Positions 1 to 9,595 of a stretch of DNA of 64,000 bases are shown here, in pieces. The position numbers were made by a program, and so were the translations under genes. The notes under the pieces are model-generated. The model saw only the letters and a list, made by a program, of their open reading frames with translations, did not search any database and was not told the origin of the DNA. The DNA is taken from assembly GCA_033762255.1 (NCBI GenBank), contig JANRLT010000044.1, positions 62,001-126,000 on the forward strand. Direction: 5' to 3'. This stretch comes from Pirellulales bacterium (lineage in GTDB: Bacteria > Planctomycetota > Planctomycetia > Pirellulales > JALHPA01). Position 1 is the first letter of the stretch; the number at the start of each line of letters is the position of its first letter.

Positions 1-3000
1 CCCCCTCAACCGCTCCATGCTGCAAATTCACCCAATGCGCCCGGGGCGTGGCCAGTAAACTTTCCCACTGGGCCAGCGGCAAACCACGAATTTGGCGGTC
101 CAGCGGCTTCGCTCCCGCCAACCAAGAGAGACCAATTTTTGGCCCAGGCCCCAACTGCGACAGTCGGGCCTGCCATTCACCTAAACGCCGGGGGTCGGGG
201 GACAACAGTTGGGTTTGAGCGGGAAAATCCTGGATCCGGTTGCGTAAAATTCCGGGCAGGCTACCAGCGGCAATTTGAAAATCCAACCGTAACTCGGCGG
301 GGCTGCGCCAATTTGCCTCTGTCCCCCGTGGGCAGGGGATAATCCTGGCCCGCGGGAAGGCCCGCTTCCAACAGGCCAGCAGGCGCGGGTCGCACAATAT
401 GGACACTTCCGCCGCTTGGCGCAAAACATCGGGATAACATGTGGCAAACATCACCTCGTCCCCCAGGCCTTGCTCGGCATGGATCAAGATTCGCTTGCCA
501 GCCAAGGATTCCCCCCGCCACTCGGGTATTCCAACGTCGCGGCACTGCGTGGCGGAATCCGGACACTGCCAACGCCATTCGTAGGCCCGCCAGCCCGCCT
601 GGTAGTTTCCTTGATATAGCCGTGCAAAAGCCAAACTAGCCTGGGCCAACGGATAAGCCCGCGCGCCGCTACAATCCAACGCGCGTTCATAGCAAGCGAT
701 CGCGTCGTCCAATGCCCCTTGTTGGGCCAGCATCATCCCTAACGAATGATGCAGTTCGCGTTGATCGGGCCGAATCCGCAGCGCTCGGCGATAACATTCT
801 TCCGCCTGCGATGCCTCTCCCGCCTGGGCGTAAATTGTTCCCAGCCGCACCACCGCTTCATAACAATCCGCGTCGTGGGACAATGCCGCTTGGTAAGCGC
901 GCTTCGCCTCGGCGAAATTTGTCAGTTTTTCACATATCGTTCCCAAGCGAACGTATGCCGCGGAAGTTGGCTGCGCGATGCATATTTTCTCTAATTGTAT
1001 TTTAGCCGTCGCCCAATCTTGATCCTGGCAGCAAATCTCCGCCAGGAGCGAGCGCGCCTGCAGATTTTCCGCTTTGGCACGCAGCAGTTGTTCCAAAATT
1101 CCCCTTGCGGGGTCGAATTGACACCGGGATATCAACTCCTGGGCCTGCTGCAATAACGTTTGCTGGTTGGCGGGGGTGTTTTGGGTGGCTGCTGTGTCCT
1201 GGGTGGCGGGAGAAAATGGAACTTTTACCCCCGACTGTGAGAGAGCGTTCCTGGCGTCAAGAGCGGGAATGGGGTTGATTGGGTTACTGGAGTTGGAACC
1301 ATGGGGGGGGATGCTGGATTTATCGTTGGTCATCTCACGGGGGGAGATGTTGGTATTTTCGTTGTTTATCTCACGGGGTGGGGTGAGGACATTTTCGTTG
1401 GTCATCTCACGGAGTGAGATGAGGACATTGTGGTCCGACGCGGGGGGTGGGCTGAGAAGCTGTTTTTCCAATTTAGCTAATTCCACGGTTGCGCGTTCAT
1501 AGCCCGGCAAGAGCTCCAAAGCGCGGCGGTAACAGGCGATCGCTTCGTCCGTGCGGCCCGCGCCGGCGTAGGCCACCGCCAGATCACAGCGGCGCTGGGG
1601 GACCATTTCCGCCGTGGCCAAGGCCCGCTGCAGACAGCGTATCGCCAGGTCATAGCGCTCCTGCTTGATTGCCACCAGGCCCAGACAATGCAGCGCGGAG
1701 GGAAATTTGGGGGCGATGGTCAAAATTTGCCGTAACAGCCGTTCGGCTTCGGTGTAATCGGTCCGTTCATATGCTTGTTTGGCCTGTTCCAAAATTTGCG
1801 GAAAACTCTCGATCGTGGCGGCGGCGGAAAATTGCGTATGATCCAGCCAGACATGTTGGGCCAGCGGCGGCAGGGAGGGTTCGTTGATTCGCTCGATAGG
1901 GGGGCAGGGGATTGTTTTCAATAGGTCCGCTTGTGCCACGGCGGGAGCGGCCAAGACTCCGGCCAGCATCCGCCGCATCGCCGCCAGCACGCCGGGCCAC
2001 TGGTTGCGTTGGACCTGGCGAAAGAGCCGCACCGTTTTGTACCAGGGACTTTCGTCGCCGCGAATCATCCACCTCCAAGAGGGAATCATGGGGAGGAGCG
2101 TCCAAGCGGGTGTTCCCACCGCACCCGCCAGATGCACCGTGGCATTTCCAACCGAAATCACCAAATCCAGCGCGGCGATCTTGGCCGCAAAGCTATCCAC
2201 ATCGATAAGCGGATCTCCTTGTTCCCAATCATGCAGCGTCACGCCAAACAAGTCTTGGACTTCTTGGCGATCCTCGCTGGCGTCGCCGTATTGTAAATTG
2301 ATGAATTTAATGCCGGGGGTTTGCAAGATTCCCCCCCACAGATCCAACGGGATGGAACGTTTTCGGCGTTCCAGGGGCTTTCCCCCGGCCCGCCAACTGA
2401 TGCCAATTTTTAATCCCGGACCCAGTGACGCAAATTTTTGCCGCCACGCGTTTACCAATGCGGGATCAGGCGTTAAGAACCGCTGCCGCCGGGGAAACGC
2501 CGACAACGTGGGCCGAAAGTGCAAGGGAAGACTTCCCATGGGTAACTGATAATGAATTTCTTCTTTTACCTGGCAAGGAAGCCGATCTTTGCGCCGCAAA
2601 TAACCATACACAATCGCCTGGGGAAAGCTGCGGCGAAAGAGCTTTTCCAACCGCGGCTCACAGACAATCACCACCCTGCCAGCTCGTTCTAACAGATCGG
2701 GCAAACAGCTACAAAATACAATTTCATCTCCCAATCCTTGCTCGGCATGGACCAGAATCGTTTTGCCCGTTAAATCCTCCCCTTGCCAGCGGGGTTGGGG
2801 ATAATGATCAAATTCGACCTCTCCCACGGGGCCGCGCGCCTCGTACCCTTCCCAACCCGGTCCATAATTTCCCAGGTGCAGATTACAAATCCCCAGGTTC
2901 CACTTGGCCCGCACATAGTTGGGATCGATCGTGAGGGCGTGTTGATATTCGCGAATGGCTTCTTCCAGGGAACCTTGCTCCCGGTAAGAATTTCCCAGGT

Positions 3001-5965
3001 TGTAGCGGGCCAAGACGCAATTTGGCAGGACGGCGACCGCTTTTTGCGCCCAATGCGTGGCGTCCGCATAGCGCTCTTGCTGCTCCATGATGCCGCTCAG
3101 GTTGACATAACTGGCCTGAAAATCGGGCTTCAGCGCCAACACCCGCAAGAAGCACTCATAGGCCAATTTTTGCTCGTGCCGCTCTAAATAGCAGACACCC
3201 AATTCGAACGGCATGGCAAAATTTTGGGGATCGGCGATGCAGGCCTGGCGCAGGCTATGGATCGCGGCGGGCAGATCACCCCGCTTGCGTTGGCCCACCC
3301 CCAGAATCCGCAGTGCGATCGCGTGGCGGGGTTGAATGGCCAGGATACGTTCGGCCAGTTCCGCGGCCGTGGCAAAATCCTCGGCATTGAAGAGCGTGGC
3401 CGCCCGTTCCAGCAATCCCCGCGCGGCGGGAGAGTGTATTTCCGTCTGGGGAAATCGGAACGTGGCATCCGTCGATTGTTCGGCTTGCAGCCAGGGGAGC
3501 TCCTCGGTAATGGACGCCAGCGATGATGGCAAACCGTGATCGGACGGCGTTTGAGCGCCGTCTGGAACTGTCACCGAGCCAACCGAGGAAGAAATTTCCG
3601 ACACAGGGGAACCGGTGCCAAAACTTGCGGGCGACACCTGAGACCGCGCACAGGCAACCTGTGCCCGCAACTGTTCCAGGTTTTGGGCCACGGATTGATG
3701 ATTGGCATCCAGCCGCATAACTTGTTCAAAACAAGCAATTGCCTGCCCATAATCATGCTGCGCTTGCCAGACGCAGCCCAGGTTATTCCAGGCGGCGGCA
3801 TAATCCGGGGCCAAGGCCACCGCCTGTTGAAACGCGGCAATCGCCCGCTCGGGCTGGCGTAGATCAATCGCCACCCCACCTAAAAAATTAAATACCTTGG
3901 GATTGCGGGGCGCAATTTCGCGGGCATGTTCCAGCGTCTCCCAGGCGGCGTTAAAGTCTCCCGCTCCCCGCTGGGCCAGCGCGCAGCCCAGCCACCCTTC
4001 CACCCGTTCCGGCCAACGGGTAATCGTGGTTTGAAACGTGGCCAAAGCCAGGGCGGTATTCCCGCAAGCCAGCGCTGTTTCGGCCAAATCCTGGTGGATG
4101 GCGTAATCATCATTTGATAATTCGCGGGCCCGTTGCAAACTGCGCAAGGCCAAATCCCAGCGTTCGGTCTGCTTGGCAATGTGCGCCAGCAGACTCCAGG
4201 CTGCGGATTGTCGCGGCGCGTGGACTAAAATTTCATCTGTCAGTCGCTCGGCGGCCAATAAATCCCGTTCCGCAAATAATTGCCGCGCCTGGGATAGCGC
4301 CGCAGCAAAATCAAAACTTCCCGTCGGAGTGCGAAATTGCCGGGTATGGTGATTCATAAGCTTTGTTTCCTGGATATCCAACTGACTTGACGAAAATGGC
4401 AACGATACATTATCGAGTGGTGGCTCTGGGCCAGGCTGACTCGTGGCGGCACTAAAAGTAGGCTGTGAATTCCAGTGGGGAAACACTAGCGACAACCGTG
4501 CAAACAAACCCAGCCAGGATTCCCCCGGCGATTGCCGCCAAGCCCTTACCGAGGGATACCAGGGAAGGCTATCCCCGCGTAATTGCCACCTCCAAGAGGG
4601 CACCGTGGGCAAGACCACCCAAGCCGGGATTCCTAACGCTCCGGCTAGATGGACCGTGGTGTTTCCGACGGCAACAACCAGGTCCAGCCCCGCCACGAGC
4701 GCCGCAAAATCCGTGAATCGAGTCAGAGGATCAGCGGCGGGGAAATCATGGATGACAATCCCCGTGTCGCGGGAAAAATCGTTTATTTCCCGCGAGGTTT
4801 CGCCGTACTGCAAATTGATCCACTGCGCGCCGGGAGTTTTTAATAAGGGGAGCCAATCCCGCAATTGAGTGGAGCGGCGAGCCCGTTCACGGGGATGTCC
4901 CCCCGCCCGCCAGGAAATTCCGACCTTGACCCCGGATCCTAGCTGGCCCAGCCGTTGTCGCCAGACGGCGGATAGTTCGGAAGGAAGGGCGAGATAAGCA
5001 TTTTCCCGTGGCGGGATGATTTCCGCGGATTGCAATAATCCGGGCAAATCCCCGGCGGGAAGCCAATAATCCACGCGCGTGTCCAGCAAGGTTTCGACCG
5101 GACAAGGAGCGCGATCCTGGCGGCGCTCGTAGCCGATAACCCGGACGTTGGCAAAGGAGTCTGCGAACAGTTCTTGCAAACGGGGTTCGCAAACCAAGAT
5201 CACCCGTCCCGCATGCCGCGCAAATTCCCGCAGATTACCGGCAAAGAAAATTTCATCACCCAGGCCTTGCTCGGCGACGACCACGATCGTCCGCCCCGCG
5301 GCTTGAGAAAGTCGTGCCAACCGTGGAAAAGCGTAATTATCCTGAACGACTTCGCCAGCCGCTTCCCGCCAGACATATTCCGGCCAGCCCCGGATAAAAT
5401 CCCCCGTCAATAAGTAACATGTCGCCAAATTCCAGTGCGCCGCGGCAAAATCGGGCTGGATCTCTAGAGCCCGCTGGTAACGGTTAATTGCGGTGCCTAC
5501 CTCGCCCAACTGGCGTTCAATATTTCCCAGATTATATTGGGCTATCGCGTGACCGGGATCCACGGAAACAGCGTCCTGCAAACGCAGGCGGGCCTGGACC
5601 AAATCACCACGCTTCTCGCACAGATTTCCCCAATTGACCAACGGCTCCGCCCAGTCCGGGGAGAGTTGATGCGCGCGGGCAAAGGCGTTCGTGGCGGCGG
5701 GCCAGCGCTCGGCGCGTTGCAAGGAACAACCATAGGCAAACCACAATTCCGCGCAGTCCGCCCCATGAGCCAGCGCCTGTTCCAGCACCGCCACACTGAA
5801 TTGCGTCCGACCAGCGGCGCGCAGCTCGGTTCCCAACCGAATGGCCTCGGCCACTTCCGGGCGAATCGCGGATTTGCCGGCGCGTACGAAGAGCGGGGCC
5901 TGGTCCAGCGTATTTTTGGACAGGGCCGTCGTCAGTCTGCAAGGCGCTTCTTGCGCAATGTTCAT
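1..5965 (-). CDS. Giant TPR-glycosyltransferase repeat protein (3' end outside window)
   Basis: One reading frame stays open from an ATG at 5965 to the left edge, at least 1,988 codons; I checked this frame for stops along its length and found none. It holds three modules, each a run of tetratricopeptide repeats followed by a glycosyltransferase-9-like half. The hallmark EQGLGDE appears three times, near residues 232, 1073 and 1830, each followed by a conserved CEPRL or CDPRL segment. The first two modules also show a later HLAGA(L/V)G and SWRW segment; the third is cut by the window edge. Such fusions in planctomycetes are annotated as TPR-containing glycosyltransferases. It lies directly downstream of flagellin on the same strand, behind the flagellin terminator, so flagellin glycosylation is a reasonable inference, not shown. 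An internal Met at 4357 could start a separate module-2 protein, but nothing interrupts the frame there. Confidence 0.85.
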   Translation of the reverse strand, partial: MNIAQEAPCRLTTALSKNTLDQAPLFVRAGKSAIRPEVAEAIRLGTELRAAGRTQFSVAVLEQALAHGADCAELWFAYGCSLQRAERWPAATNAFARAHQLSPDWAEPLVNWGNLCEKRGDLVQARLRLQDAVSVDPGHAIAQYNLGNIERQLGEVGTAINRYQRALEIQPDFAAAHWNLATCYLLTGDFIRGWPEYVWREAAGEVVQDNYAFPRLARLSQAAGRTIVVVAEQGLGDEIFFAGNLREFARHAGRVILVCEPRLQELFADSFANVRVIGYERRQDRAPCPVETLLDTRVDYWLPAGDLPGLLQSAEIIPPRENAYLALPSELSAVWRQRLGQLGSGVKVGISWRAGGHPRERARRSTQLRDWLPLLKTPGAQWINLQYGETSREINDFSRDTGIVIHDFPAADPLTRFTDFAALVAGLDLVVAVGNTTVHLAGALGIPAWVVLPTVPSWRWQLRGDSLPWYPSVRAWRQSPGESWLGLFARLSLVFPHWNSQPTFSAATSQPGPEPPLDNVSLPFSSSQLDIQETKLMNHHTRQFRTPTGSFDFAAALSQARQLFAERDLLAAERLTDEILVHAPRQSAAWSLLAHIAKQTERWDLALRSLQRARELSNDDYAIHQDLAETALACGNTALALATFQTTITRWPERVEGWLGCALAQRGAGDFNAAWETLEHAREIAPRNPKVFNFLGGVAIDLRQPERAIAAFQQAVALAPDYAAAWNNLGCVWQAQHDYGQAIACFEQVMRLDANHQSVAQNLEQLRAQVACARSQVSPASFGTGSPVSEISSSVGSVTVPDGAQTPSDHGLPSSLASITEELPWLQAEQSTDATFRFPQTEIHSPAARGLLERAATLFNAEDFATAAELAERILAIQPRHAIALRILGVGQRKRGDLPAAIHSLRQACIADPQNFAMPFELGVCYLERHEQKLAYECFLRVLALKPDFQASYVNLSGIMEQQERYADATHWAQKAVAVLPNCVLARYNLGNSYREQGSLEEAIREYQHALTIDPNYVRAKWNLGICNLHLGNYGPGWEGYEARGPVGEVEFDHYPQPRWQGEDLTGKTILVHAEQGLGDEIVFCSCLPDLLERAGRVVIVCEPRLEKLFRRSFPQAIVYGYLRRKDRLPCQVKEEIHYQLPMGSLPLHFRPTLSAFPRRQRFLTPDPALVNAWRQKFASLGPGLKIGISWRAGGKPLERRKRSIPLDLWGGILQTPGIKFINLQYGDASEDRQEVQDLFGVTLHDWEQGDPLIDVDSFAAKIAALDLVISVGNATVHLAGAVGTPAWTLLPMIPSWRWMIRGDESPWYKTVRLFRQVQRNQWPGVLAAMRRMLAGVLAAPAVAQADLLKTIPCPPIERINEPSLPPLAQHVWLDHTQFSAAATIESFPQILEQAKQAYERTDYTEAERLLRQILTIAPKFPSALHCLGLVAIKQERYDLAIRCLQRALATAEMVPQRRCDLAVAYAGAGRTDEAIACYRRALELLPGYERATVELAKLEKQLLSPPPASDHNVLISLREMTNENVLTPPREINNENTNISPREMTNDKSSIPPHGSNSSNPINPIPALDARNALSQSGVKVPFSPATQDTAATQNTPANQQTLLQQAQELISRCQFDPARGILEQLLRAKAENLQARSLLAEICCQDQDWATAKIQLEKICIAQPTSAAYVRLGTICEKLTNFAEAKRAYQAALSHDADCYEAVVRLGTIYAQAGEASQAEECYRRALRIRPDQRELHHSLGMMLAQQGALDDAIACYERALDCSGARAYPLAQASLAFARLYQGNYQAGWRAYEWRWQCPDSATQCRDVGIPEWRGESLAGKRILIHAEQGLGDEVMFATCYPDVLRQAAEVSILCDPRLLACWKRAFPRARIIPCPRGTEANWRSPAELRLDFQIAAGSLPGILRNRIQDFPAQTQLLSPDPRRLGEWQARLSQLGPGPKIGLSWLAGAKPLDRQIRGLPLAQWESLLATPRAHWVNLQHGAVEG
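1323..1430. repeat. Three in-frame 36-bp tandem repeats inside the TPR-glycosyltransferase gene
   Basis: The string TCGTTG(GTC/TTT)ATCTCACGG recurs at 1323, 1359 and 1395, an exact 36-bp spacing. This keeps frame and encodes three 12-residue units built on REMTNEN in the linker before the TPRs of module 3. The third unit contains the palindrome CTCACGGAGTGAG, the same core found in the repeats at 57181-57348. Confidence 0.85.
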
Positions 5966-6277
5966 GACACTCAGCGAGTTGCCAACAAAATCCAATGTTG
6001 CGTCAAGCTTGCCCGATCCGCGGTCAACTCCCCAGTCTTCCCGGCCCAGGCATTTGTGACGTGTTATTAAAGTTCGTCATTCGCGGGGGCGTTTCTGCGC
6101 AGAATTTGAGTTTGCCGCTGGAAATGATTAATTCGAATGCTTAATATGCGGATTATGCATAACATGCGCAAGCCAGAACGGTCGGATAAAATGTTCTTCT
6201 TGCTAGCAATTCCCCTTTATGCCTCCCGCATGGGCGGAGCGATGCCTTGATCCCCGGGGTCGCGGCTCTGGCCGCCC
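5966..6277. other. Non-coding gap between flagellin terminator and TPR-glycosyltransferase gene
   Basis: About 310 bases with no credible gene. It must hold the leader of the minus-strand TPR-glycosyltransferase gene. I see no convincing ribosome binding site before its ATG and no clear promoter boxes. Confidence 0.6.
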
Positions 6278-6319
6278 CCCAAAAAAAACGAAAAAACCCA
6301 CGGCCAGCAGGCCGTGGGT
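6278..6319 (-). terminator. Rho-independent terminator of flagellin
   Basis: On the minus strand ACCCACGGCC and GGCCGTGGGT form a 10-bp stem with a four-base loop, followed by TTTTTT, CG and a second T-run. It sits 47 bases past the flagellin stop and separates it from the glycosyltransferase gene. Confidence 0.92.
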
Positions 6320-6366
6320 TTGTCGCTATCCCGACAGTCGCAAAATGTCTGTTACCGTGGCCCGGC

Positions 6367-8730
6367 TTATCGCAGCAGGGACAGGATATTTTGCGGATTT
6401 TGGTTGGTGATCTGCAACACTGACGTGCCGGACTGGACCAGAATCTGGGCCCGAGTGAGGCGGGCGCTTTCCGCGGCAAAGTCGGCGTCGCGAATAGAGC
6501 TTTCGGCCTCTGTCAGGTTTTCCAGGGCGTCATTGAGCGTGGTGATGTTCGTTTCCAAAGTCGTCTTTTGGAACGCACCCAGCCGCCCGCGAAGTCCGGA
6601 GACGGCGGAGATCACTTCATCCACGACCTTGGCGGCACCCTTGGTGTCGCTGTCCAGGTCCTTGGCGCCACCGGAACGAAGTTCGTATAGCTTGCCGCTC
6701 ACGCCACCCAGGGTGGAGGTGCTAACCCCCTGGATCCCCAAGCGGGCTTGCTGGTTGCTGACCACGTCGGGACCGATTTGGAAGTTGGCCCCGCCGCCGG
6801 TGATGGAAAAGCTGAAGGAATCGCCGTCGGCCAGGTTTTGGTTGACGGTAAAGCTCAAGTCCAGCGTGCTGGTGTTGAGCGTGGTCTTGAGGCCATTCCC
6901 GATCGCCTGCACGCCATTGATACGGGTAGAGACGTCGGTGCCAATGGTCCGGTCGGTGGCCGTGCCGCTCAGGTTGACGGTGTTAAACGAACCGGTGAGG
7001 GCCTTGGCCTGGACAAAGGCATCGCTGCCGAACTCCACGCTGGTCAACCGCAGCACCGAGCCGGAAACCGTTCCGGAAGTCACATTCGCGGAAACCCCGG
7101 TGGCATCCGAAACCAGGTTGATCGCGTCGCGGATCTGAGTCACGGTGCTTCCCGTGCCAAAATTGAACGTCTCAAAGCCCCCCTTGCCGCCGACTTGCAA
7201 AATCAGGTCGCTACTCAGCGTGCCGCCGGAGTAATACAACGTACTTTGGGTCGCCTGGCGGTCCACCCGCACGTCGACGGTAATGGAAGAGGCGGTCCCA
7301 AAGTTAGCCTGGTCGATCTTGAGGTCGCTTAGGTTGGCATTTCCCGTGGCACCGCCGGTGGTGGCGGCGCTGATGGTGCCGGCGGTCAACACACCCTGGC
7401 CATTCCCCAAAGCCGTGGCGCTGAACACGCCGTTGGCGTTGATAGCGGTGGCGACCTGGCTGCTGGTGGCCGCGGCGCTACGCGAGATCGTCAGCGTGTT
7501 GCTGGCGGTGTCATAGCTGGCGCGGGCGGCCGCGTCCGAGGTCGCGATTACGACATTGGTATTGGAATAGGTCGGACCGCCCGTGGAGGCGGACAGCAGA
7601 ATCCGGTTGCTGTTCGTTCCCCCCGTCGTGGCCGAAGTCGTCGACCCCGCGGCGTAAACACCCAATCCCGCGGCGGCTTGGGCACTGGCCTGAAAGACCC
7701 CGCCCGCGTTAATCGCACTGACGACGGCGGCGGTGTTGCCGGCGGCGCTGACGCTGATACTGAGGGTGTTGGTCGCGGTGTCAAAGCTAGCCCGTGCGGC
7801 GGCGTCGGAGATCGAGATCGTCACGGTGGCGTTATAAGCGGCCCCGCCATTCACGGCGGAGAGGCTAATCTTGTTATTGAACGCCCCGCCGGCCAGCGTG
7901 GCGCTGTATTTGTCACCTTCCGCCGCACCGCCCGAGAAAATCGTTCCCGCGGTCACGACCGCGGCGGAAATTCCCGTAGAGCCGGTGAGGGCGTTCACCA
8001 GGGTCGCGACATTGGCCGCGGTGGTGCCGGCGGTCAGCGTCACGGTCAGGGTGTTGCTGGCGAACGTGGCGCTGGCGGTTCCGCCCGAATCAAAGACATA
8101 TTCAACCTTGGCCCCGTTCAAGGTCGAACCGGCGCTAATCGCGGTAAAGGATAATCCGCCCAGGCCGGCTCCGCCGCTGAGGGTGACGGTGGCGTTGGCG
8201 TCGACCGCGGCTCCAAAAGAACCAGTCGCAGCCGCGTCAACGGCCGTGCCAATGGTGCCTGTGGCCTTCGGATCCGTCGTCCCGACGCTGCTGGTCAAAA
8301 AGTCCAGGCTGCCGTCCAGCAACCGCCGACCCTGGAAGGATGTTGTTTGCGCGATCCGGTCGATGGCTTCCAGGGAAGAATCGACTTGCAATTGATTGGC
8401 CGCGATTTGCTCTTCGCTAAGTGCCCCGCTATTTGCCGCTTCCGACACCAGCCCACGGATGTCGTTGAGCAGAGAGCTGACCTGGCTTAAGGCGCTGTCA
8501 GCGGTGGCAATAATTTGATTTGCCCGTTCGCTATTCGTAATGGCCCGTTGCGTGGCCACGATATCCGACCGCAGAATTTCACTGGCAATCAAACCGGCGG
8601 GGTCATCCTTACCCTTGTTGATTCGTAAGCCAGTGCTCAATCGAGTCAACGATGTCTGCAAATCGTTGTTCGATCTCGCCAATGCTTTTTGAGCGACAAG
8701 TGAGCTGACATTGGTGTTAATACGGGACAT
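6367..8730 (-). CDS. fliC: Flagellin, 787 aa with large variable insert
   Basis: Flagellar filament subunit. The N-terminal D0/D1 block (MSRINTNVSSLVAQ, then LSTGLRINKGKDDPAG) and the C-terminal block ending in QNPQNILSLLR are typical and form the coiled-coil core. Between them lie about 500 residues rich in Ala, Thr, Ser and Gly, with repeated units built around SDAAARAS(F/Y)DTA.NTL.IS and AINA.GVF, which are flagellin hook (IN-type) motifs. Many flagellins are 270-500 residues, so the exposed domain is enlarged. The ATG at 8730 has GAGGGG eight bases upstream; a GTG three codons earlier would lie almost on that site, so I reject it. CsrA and FliW are encoded just upstream, and a sigma-28-like promoter precedes it. 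Confidence 0.95.
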   Translation of the reverse strand: MSRINTNVSSLVAQKALARSNNDLQTSLTRLSTGLRINKGKDDPAGLIASEILRSDIVATQRAITNSERANQIIATADSALSQVSSLLNDIRGLVSEAANSGALSEEQIAANQLQVDSSLEAIDRIAQTTSFQGRRLLDGSLDFLTSSVGTTDPKATGTIGTAVDAAATGSFGAAVDANATVTLSGGAGLGGLSFTAISAGSTLNGAKVEYVFDSGGTASATFASNTLTVTLTAGTTAANVATLVNALTGSTGISAAVVTAGTIFSGGAAEGDKYSATLAGGAFNNKISLSAVNGGAAYNATVTISISDAAARASFDTATNTLSISVSAAGNTAAVVSAINAGGVFQASAQAAAGLGVYAAGSTTSATTGGTNSNRILLSASTGGPTYSNTNVVIATSDAAARASYDTASNTLTISRSAAATSSQVATAINANGVFSATALGNGQGVLTAGTISAATTGGATGNANLSDLKIDQANFGTASSITVDVRVDRQATQSTLYYSGGTLSSDLILQVGGKGGFETFNFGTGSTVTQIRDAINLVSDATGVSANVTSGTVSGSVLRLTSVEFGSDAFVQAKALTGSFNTVNLSGTATDRTIGTDVSTRINGVQAIGNGLKTTLNTSTLDLSFTVNQNLADGDSFSFSITGGGANFQIGPDVVSNQQARLGIQGVSTSTLGGVSGKLYELRSGGAKDLDSDTKGAAKVVDEVISAVSGLRGRLGAFQKTTLETNITTLNDALENLTEAESSIRDADFAAESARLTRAQILVQSGTSVLQITNQNPQNILSLLR

Positions 8731-8942
8731 GCAAGACACCCCTCAAAGGTAAACAAGGAACAATGCCCAAACTGGAATTACGTGCGCGGGGAGTTTCGCC
8801 GCGATCCAAGTTTGACGGTGTGACGCGCCCATCCACCGGGCATCGCTGCGCACCTGTTAAACTGATATCAAATGCGCCTGACCACGGGAGGGGCTTCCAC
8901 CCCGCGACGGCAGCGCAGTCGAGACTACGGTCTCTGGAAACT

Positions 8943-8970
8943 TCATCGGCCAAGCGAACTGGGGGCTTTA
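8943..8970 (-). promoter_or_regulatory. Candidate sigma-28 (FliA) promoter for flagellin
   Basis: Minus strand reads TAAA, 16 bases, GCCGATGA, close to the FliA consensus TAAA-N15-GCCGATAA with one extra spacer base. It would give a leader of about 200 nt before the flagellin ATG. A second GCCGATGA at 9017-9024 lacks a matching upstream box. Confidence 0.6.
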
Positions 8971-9040
8971 GGTAAATTGGTGGGTCTGGTCCGCTTTTTT
9001 CCCACATTACAGCTATTCATCGGCCAATTCTTACCCCGGG

Positions 9041-9086
9041 AAAAGCAAAAGGTCCGAACAACCGCGCTAATGCTTTTGTTCGGACC
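9041..9086 (-). terminator. Terminator after csrA
   Basis: GGTCCGAACAA and TTGTTCGGACC form a perfect 11-bp stem around a short loop on the minus strand, followed by TTTTGCTTTT. It ends the fliW-csrA transcript before the flagellin promoter. Confidence 0.85.
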
Positions 9087-9128
9087 CTGCTCTGTGCCAT
9101 ATAGCCGATACCATCGGCTTGATTTGAT

Positions 9129-9371
9129 TTATCCACTTAACCCGTTGCGTCCCGCCGGCTTACCCAATTGCTGCGCGTCCTTGGGATCCAGGCGGCTCGA
9201 CCGCTGATTTTCCCGTTGAATCGCTTCGTACACTTCCTGGCGGTGGACCGGGATCTCGCTGGGGGCGTTGATCCCCAACCGCACCTTGTCACCACGAATA
9301 TCGACAATCGTCACCACGATGTTATCACCGATGATGATGCTTTCGTCGCGCTGTCTCGACAACACAAGCAT
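9129..9371 (-). CDS. csrA: Carbon storage regulator CsrA
   Basis: RNA-binding translational regulator, 80 residues. The N-terminus MLVLSRQRDESIIIGDNI, then VRLGI.AP.EIPVHR.E and an IQRENQ helix, are diagnostic. The start at 9371 is fixed by an AAAGGAG site six bases upstream; a longer reading from 9494 is not supported. The tail after IQRENQ is about 25 residues, longer than in the 61-residue E. coli protein, as in many FliW-linked CsrAs. In such systems CsrA represses flagellin translation and is titrated by FliW; both partners and the target are adjacent here. Confidence 0.95.
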   Translation of the reverse strand: MLVLSRQRDESIIIGDNIVVTIVDIRGDKVRLGINAPSEIPVHRQEVYEAIQRENQRSSRLDPKDAQQLGKPAGRNGLSG

Positions 9372-9595
9372 CGCGAACTCCTTTATCACTACGCTATCGG
9401 AACCACGCGGCGGGCCGGTTGTTCCTGGGTTGGCTGTCTGGAAAAAACTGGGGATGGCGATCGGGAATAGTGCCGCTGAATCACCGACAGCCACTTTCCC
9501 GGTGGCGGCTGTCGGCCCTTCTGCATCTCTTGCTTGACCTGGGGACTGGCCAAGATTCAGAGTATGCCCCGCTTACTAGCTAATCTTCAACCACG

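Noticed and set aside
8740-9128. Sigma-54 promoter (TGGCAC...) upstream of flagellin
   Set aside because: A TGGCAC is present on the minus strand near 9100, but no TTGC at the required spacing; the sigma-28-like site fits better.
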